The notes under the pieces: generated by a model | Database searches by the model: none | What the model saw: the letters and a program-made list of their open reading frames with translations, nothing else | What the model was told of the DNA's origin: nothing | Source of the DNA: Hyphomicrobiaceae bacterium | GTDB taxonomy: Bacteria > Pseudomonadota > Alphaproteobacteria > Rhizobiales > Hyphomicrobiaceae | Reading direction: 5' to 3' | Length of the DNA stretch: 36,954 bases | Assembly: GCA_020442185.1 (NCBI GenBank) | Contig: JAGRKS010000033.1 | Span: forward strand, 1-36,954 | Shown here: piece by piece, positions 34,572 to 36,954 of the stretch | How positions within the stretch are numbered: the first letter of the stretch is position 1 | Layout: the number at the start of each line of letters is the position of its first letter | Translations under genes and position numbers: made by a program

Positions 34572-36155
34572 ATGCTGCGCGCTCGCACCTGCCTCGGTGG
34601 CATGGTCACTGCTCCCCATCATCTCGCCGCAGAGGCCGGCGCCGACATTCTGCGCGACGGCGGCAATGCCATCGAGGCGATGGTCGCGGCGGCGGCAACG
34701 ATCGCAGTCGTCTATCCGCACATGAACAGCATTGGCGGCGACGGCTTCTGGTTGATCGCGCGGCCCGGCGAAGCTCCGGTCGCGATCCGCGCCTGCGGGC
34801 AGGCGGCGGGACTCGCAACGCCTGCCTACTATCGCGAGCACGGGCGCGATGAGATTCCGGCGCGGGGCGGGCTCGCGGCGTTGACAGCAGCTGGTGCGAT
34901 CGGCGGCTGGGCCGAGGCGTTGCGCGTCGCCGCCGAAGCGGGCGGGCGCATGGCACTCTCGCGGCTCCTTGCAGATGCCATTGCGCACGCGCGCTCAGGC
35001 GTGCCCGTCACGGCATCCCAGGAACGATTGACCCGCGAGAAATGGAGCGAACTCGAGAGCGTCACCGGGTTCCGCGCCACCTACGCGAGCAATGGCATGC
35101 CGCGCGAGGGAAAAGTCTTGAAGCAGCTGGCGCTCGCACAGGCACTCGAACAGCTTGCGCGCGCCGGCCTCGATGATTTCTACCGTGGCGATCTCGCGCG
35201 CGTCCTCGCCAAGGGGCTGGAGGATGCCGGCAGCCCGCTGCGTCTGGCAGATCTCGAGGGGTATCGTGCGCGTCGCGTCGAACCGGCCAAGGTCGAACTC
35301 GACGCTGGGGATGTCTTCAACATGCCGCCACCGACGCAAGGTGTCGCCTCGTTGATGATCCTCGCGTTGTTCGAGCGGCTCGGCGTCCGCGAAGCGGATG
35401 GCTTTTCGCATATCCATGGTTTGGTCGAGGCAACCAAGCGCGCCTTCATCCTGCGCAACCGCTACGTCGGCGATCCCGATCGCATGGGCGAAGTCTGGAA
35501 GACGTGGCTCGACGATGCGGTGCTCGACGCCGAAGCTGGCGCGATCGATCCGCAGCGCGCCGCGCCTTGGCCGCACGTCGCGCGCGCCGGCGATACGATC
35601 TGGATGGGGGCCGCCGACAGTCGCGGCATCGTCTGCAGCTACATTCAAAGCATCTTCTGGGAGTACGGCTCGGGCGTTGTCGTTCCAGGCACGGGCGTCG
35701 TTTGGCAGAACCGCGGCGCAAGTTTCACGCTTGGCGACGGTCCGAATGCGTTGGCTCCGGGCCGGCTTCCGTTCCACACCCTCAATCCGGCCCTGGCGAG
35801 GCTGACCGATGGGCGCACGCTCGCCTACGGAACGATGGGCGGCGAAGGCCAGCCGCAGACGCAGGCCGCGATCTTTACGCGTCATGTGATGTTCGGGCAG
35901 GACATGCAGCAGGCCGTGACCGCGCCGCGCTGGCTCCTGGGGCGGACGTGGGGCGCGACCTCGACCAATCTCAAGCTCGAGAGCCGCTTCGATGCGGCGG
36001 TCGTCGAAGCCCTCGTCGCCGCCGGTCACGACGTCGAGATCGTCGATGGTTTCGACGACATGATGGGGCATGCTGGGATGGTTGCGATCGGGCGCGACGG
36101 TGTCATATCGGGCGCCAGCGATCCGCGCGCCGACGGTGCGGCGACCGGCATCTGA
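34572..36155 (+). CDS. Gamma-glutamyltransferase family protein
   Basis: This 527-residue protein follows the N-terminal-nucleophile hydrolase plan of gamma-glutamyltranspeptidases. Family features include MVTAPHHLAAEAGADILRDG, GGNAIEAMVAAAATIAVVYP, NSIGGDGFWLI, MPPPTQGVASLMILAL and GSGVVVPGTGVVWQNRG. The autocatalytic site, normally TTH-x-S-V-V-D, reads T342-I-W-M-G-A-A-D: the nucleophile Thr is kept, and the next Thr and His are changed. No Sec signal peptide is seen, unlike classical exported GGTs. The glycine-rich oxyanion motif GSPGG is GTMGGEGQPQTQ. It may hydrolyse or transfer gamma-glutamyl or related amide bonds. Start 34572 has GAGG about 10 bases upstream. It is divergent from the TRAP operon. 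Confidence 0.87.
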   Translation: MLRARTCLGGMVTAPHHLAAEAGADILRDGGNAIEAMVAAAATIAVVYPHMNSIGGDGFWLIARPGEAPVAIRACGQAAGLATPAYYREHGRDEIPARGGLAALTAAGAIGGWAEALRVAAEAGGRMALSRLLADAIAHARSGVPVTASQERLTREKWSELESVTGFRATYASNGMPREGKVLKQLALAQALEQLARAGLDDFYRGDLARVLAKGLEDAGSPLRLADLEGYRARRVEPAKVELDAGDVFNMPPPTQGVASLMILALFERLGVREADGFSHIHGLVEATKRAFILRNRYVGDPDRMGEVWKTWLDDAVLDAEAGAIDPQRAAPWPHVARAGDTIWMGAADSRGIVCSYIQSIFWEYGSGVVVPGTGVVWQNRGASFTLGDGPNALAPGRLPFHTLNPALARLTDGRTLAYGTMGGEGQPQTQAAIFTRHVMFGQDMQQAVTAPRWLLGRTWGATSTNLKLESRFDAAVVEALVAAGHDVEIVDGFDDMMGHAGMVAIGRDGVISGASDPRADGAATGI

Positions 36156-36287
36156 CGCAGGACCGCTCGCCGGCGACAGCACTGGCCCGTGTGCTTTTAC
36201 TCTGCTTGCGGATCGCAGTGGCGGCGCGGCCCAATCTCGGCCAGACTTTTGCGATGCAATTTTCGCGCATCGTATGGTGATTGGAAA

Positions 36288-36824
36288 ATGAAAATCGTGA
36301 TTGCCGCGGCTGCCGCCGTAACCCTCGTTGCCGGTTCCGGTTCCGGTTCCGGTCCGGCTACGGCTGCCAAACCGCTGGTACTGGAGGCGCAGTGCCTGTG
36401 CAAGCTGGGCCACAAGCCGCATTGGTACAAGGCCCATGTGGCGCTGACGCCGGAGAGCCGTGACAAGCTGAAGGCGGTGATCGAGGCGGGGGGCGTCGGC
36501 CTCTGGAAGACCGTGACGTTGAAGGGCGCTGGCTGCAATCCCGCCACCTTCCCAGCAGGCTTCAAGGAAAAGTGCGGCGACACCAGCATCTTCCACAAGG
36601 CGGCAGACGGCAAGGAAACCTGGAAGAGCGTTCCCAACGAAGAATTCTCAGGCGCCGTGACGATCGAGGTGCAGGCGAATGGCGGTATTCCCACCGCGCC
36701 CGCCACGCCGGGCAAGGAAGTCACGATCGACGAGAAGCGATGGCCCGAAACGCCGAACTTCAGCGTCATGGGCACCGACGTCAATGCGCCCAAGCCCGCG
36801 AAGAAAAAGAAGGGGAAGTCGTAG
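36288..36824 (+). CDS. Small secreted Cys/Lys-containing protein, unknown
   Basis: This 178-residue protein has a signal peptide (MKIVIAAAAAVTLVAGSGSG onward, ending ATAA). A mature domain has four cysteines (EAQCLCKLG; GAGCNPATF; KEKCGD), and the tail is strongly basic (PKPAKKKKGKS). No family is recognised. The signal region contains three in-frame GGTTCC repeats. A weak purine-rich site (TTGGAAA) precedes the ATG at 36288. A long antisense frame covers it, but Lys-codon usage and the signal peptide favour this strand. A terminator-like hairpin lies 90 bases downstream. Confidence 0.72.
   Translation: MKIVIAAAAAVTLVAGSGSGSGPATAAKPLVLEAQCLCKLGHKPHWYKAHVALTPESRDKLKAVIEAGGVGLWKTVTLKGAGCNPATFPAGFKEKCGDTSIFHKAADGKETWKSVPNEEFSGAVTIEVQANGGIPTAPATPGKEVTIDEKRWPETPNFSVMGTDVNAPKPAKKKKGKS
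36333..36350. repeat. GGTTCC hexanucleotide repeat (3 copies) in a signal-peptide region
   Basis: Three perfect tandem GGTTCC units, with partial units either side, encode the Gly-Ser run in the signal peptide of the 36288-36824 gene. Copy-number change would keep the frame. Confidence 0.8.
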
Positions 36825-36913
36825 CAGCTCGCGGCTGCTCGCGTCATCGGCACGCCGGCCTCGGCTGAGGCCATCCCTGCAGCACATAAAATGAATGCGG
36901 GTAGGAACACGAA

Positions 36914-36936
36914 AGGGCTGCCCGATGGGCAGCCCT
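36914..36936. terminator. Perfect 10-bp hairpin near the window end
   Basis: AGGGCTGCCC (36914-36923) pairs with GGGCAGCCCT (36927-36936) around a GAT loop. The stem is strong; there is no U-tract on the plus strand, so termination is likely but not certain. Confidence 0.55.
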
Positions 36937-36954
36937 CCGTGGAACGAGGCGCGA

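Noticed and set aside
36197..36910. 237-codon minus-strand frame with a signal-like start
   Set aside because: It mirrors the lysine-rich plus-strand gene (KKKK becomes FFFF) and carries no domain; treated as an antisense shadow.

Overview
This window is GC-rich, gene-dense bacterial chromosome, most likely from an alphaproteobacterium of the Hyphomicrobiales (rhizobial) type. That placement is an inference. It rests on serA lying close to purA, a cobalamin riboswitch ahead of a btuB-F-C-D operon, a bactofilin, a Tat-exported TRAP binding protein with small and large permeases, and many small secreted proteins of the kind common in that order. The genus cannot be resolved from the sequence alone. 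I see no tRNA, rRNA, CRISPR array, prophage or intact insertion sequence.

Layout. Positions 1-4747 (+) hold the 3' part of serA, a secreted DUF4139 (MuiA-like) protein and purA, with a strong stem-loop just ahead of purA. Positions 4880-5650 (-) hold two small uncertain genes, and 5650-6386 is an apparently empty stretch. Positions 6387-14330 carry trkH, a GNAT acetyltransferase and a Nudix hydrolase (both -), a calcineurin-like phosphoesterase, an MFS transporter, a small membrane protein, a PhoD-like phosphoesterase and a membrane-anchored DUF302 protein. Positions 14415-20119 form a complete vitamin B12 uptake unit: promoter-like DNA, a cobalamin riboswitch, the outer-membrane receptor BtuB, the periplasmic binding protein BtuF, the permease BtuC and the ATPase BtuD. 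The last three are tightly coupled.

Positions 20185-20460 contain a compound palindromic repeat with two 113-bp direct copies about 96% identical. Its core recurs at 29446-29500. A patatin-like phospholipase, an HTH regulator of unknown family, an RlpA-like protein with a lysine-rich repeat, a DUF2892 membrane protein and a ChrA-family transporter follow (20470-25706). From 25908 to 30968 there is a run of small envelope or secreted proteins: two paralogous four-cysteine proteins either side of corA, a bactofilin with a GTG start, a 16-residue-periodic repeat protein, a peptidoglycan-binding-domain protein and a membrane protein. The window ends with a TRAP transporter operon (dctP-dctQ-dctM, -) divergent from a gamma-glutamyltransferase-family gene, then a small secreted cysteine- and lysine-rich protein.

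The strongest leads for novelty are the palindromic repeat family, the paired four-cysteine secreted proteins, the 16-residue repeat protein, the HTH regulator with an unrecognised C-terminal domain, the five-codon upstream reading frame overlapping chrA, and the hairpin at the predicted 5' end of the purA message. No complete undescribed multi-gene defence or biosynthetic system is evident.
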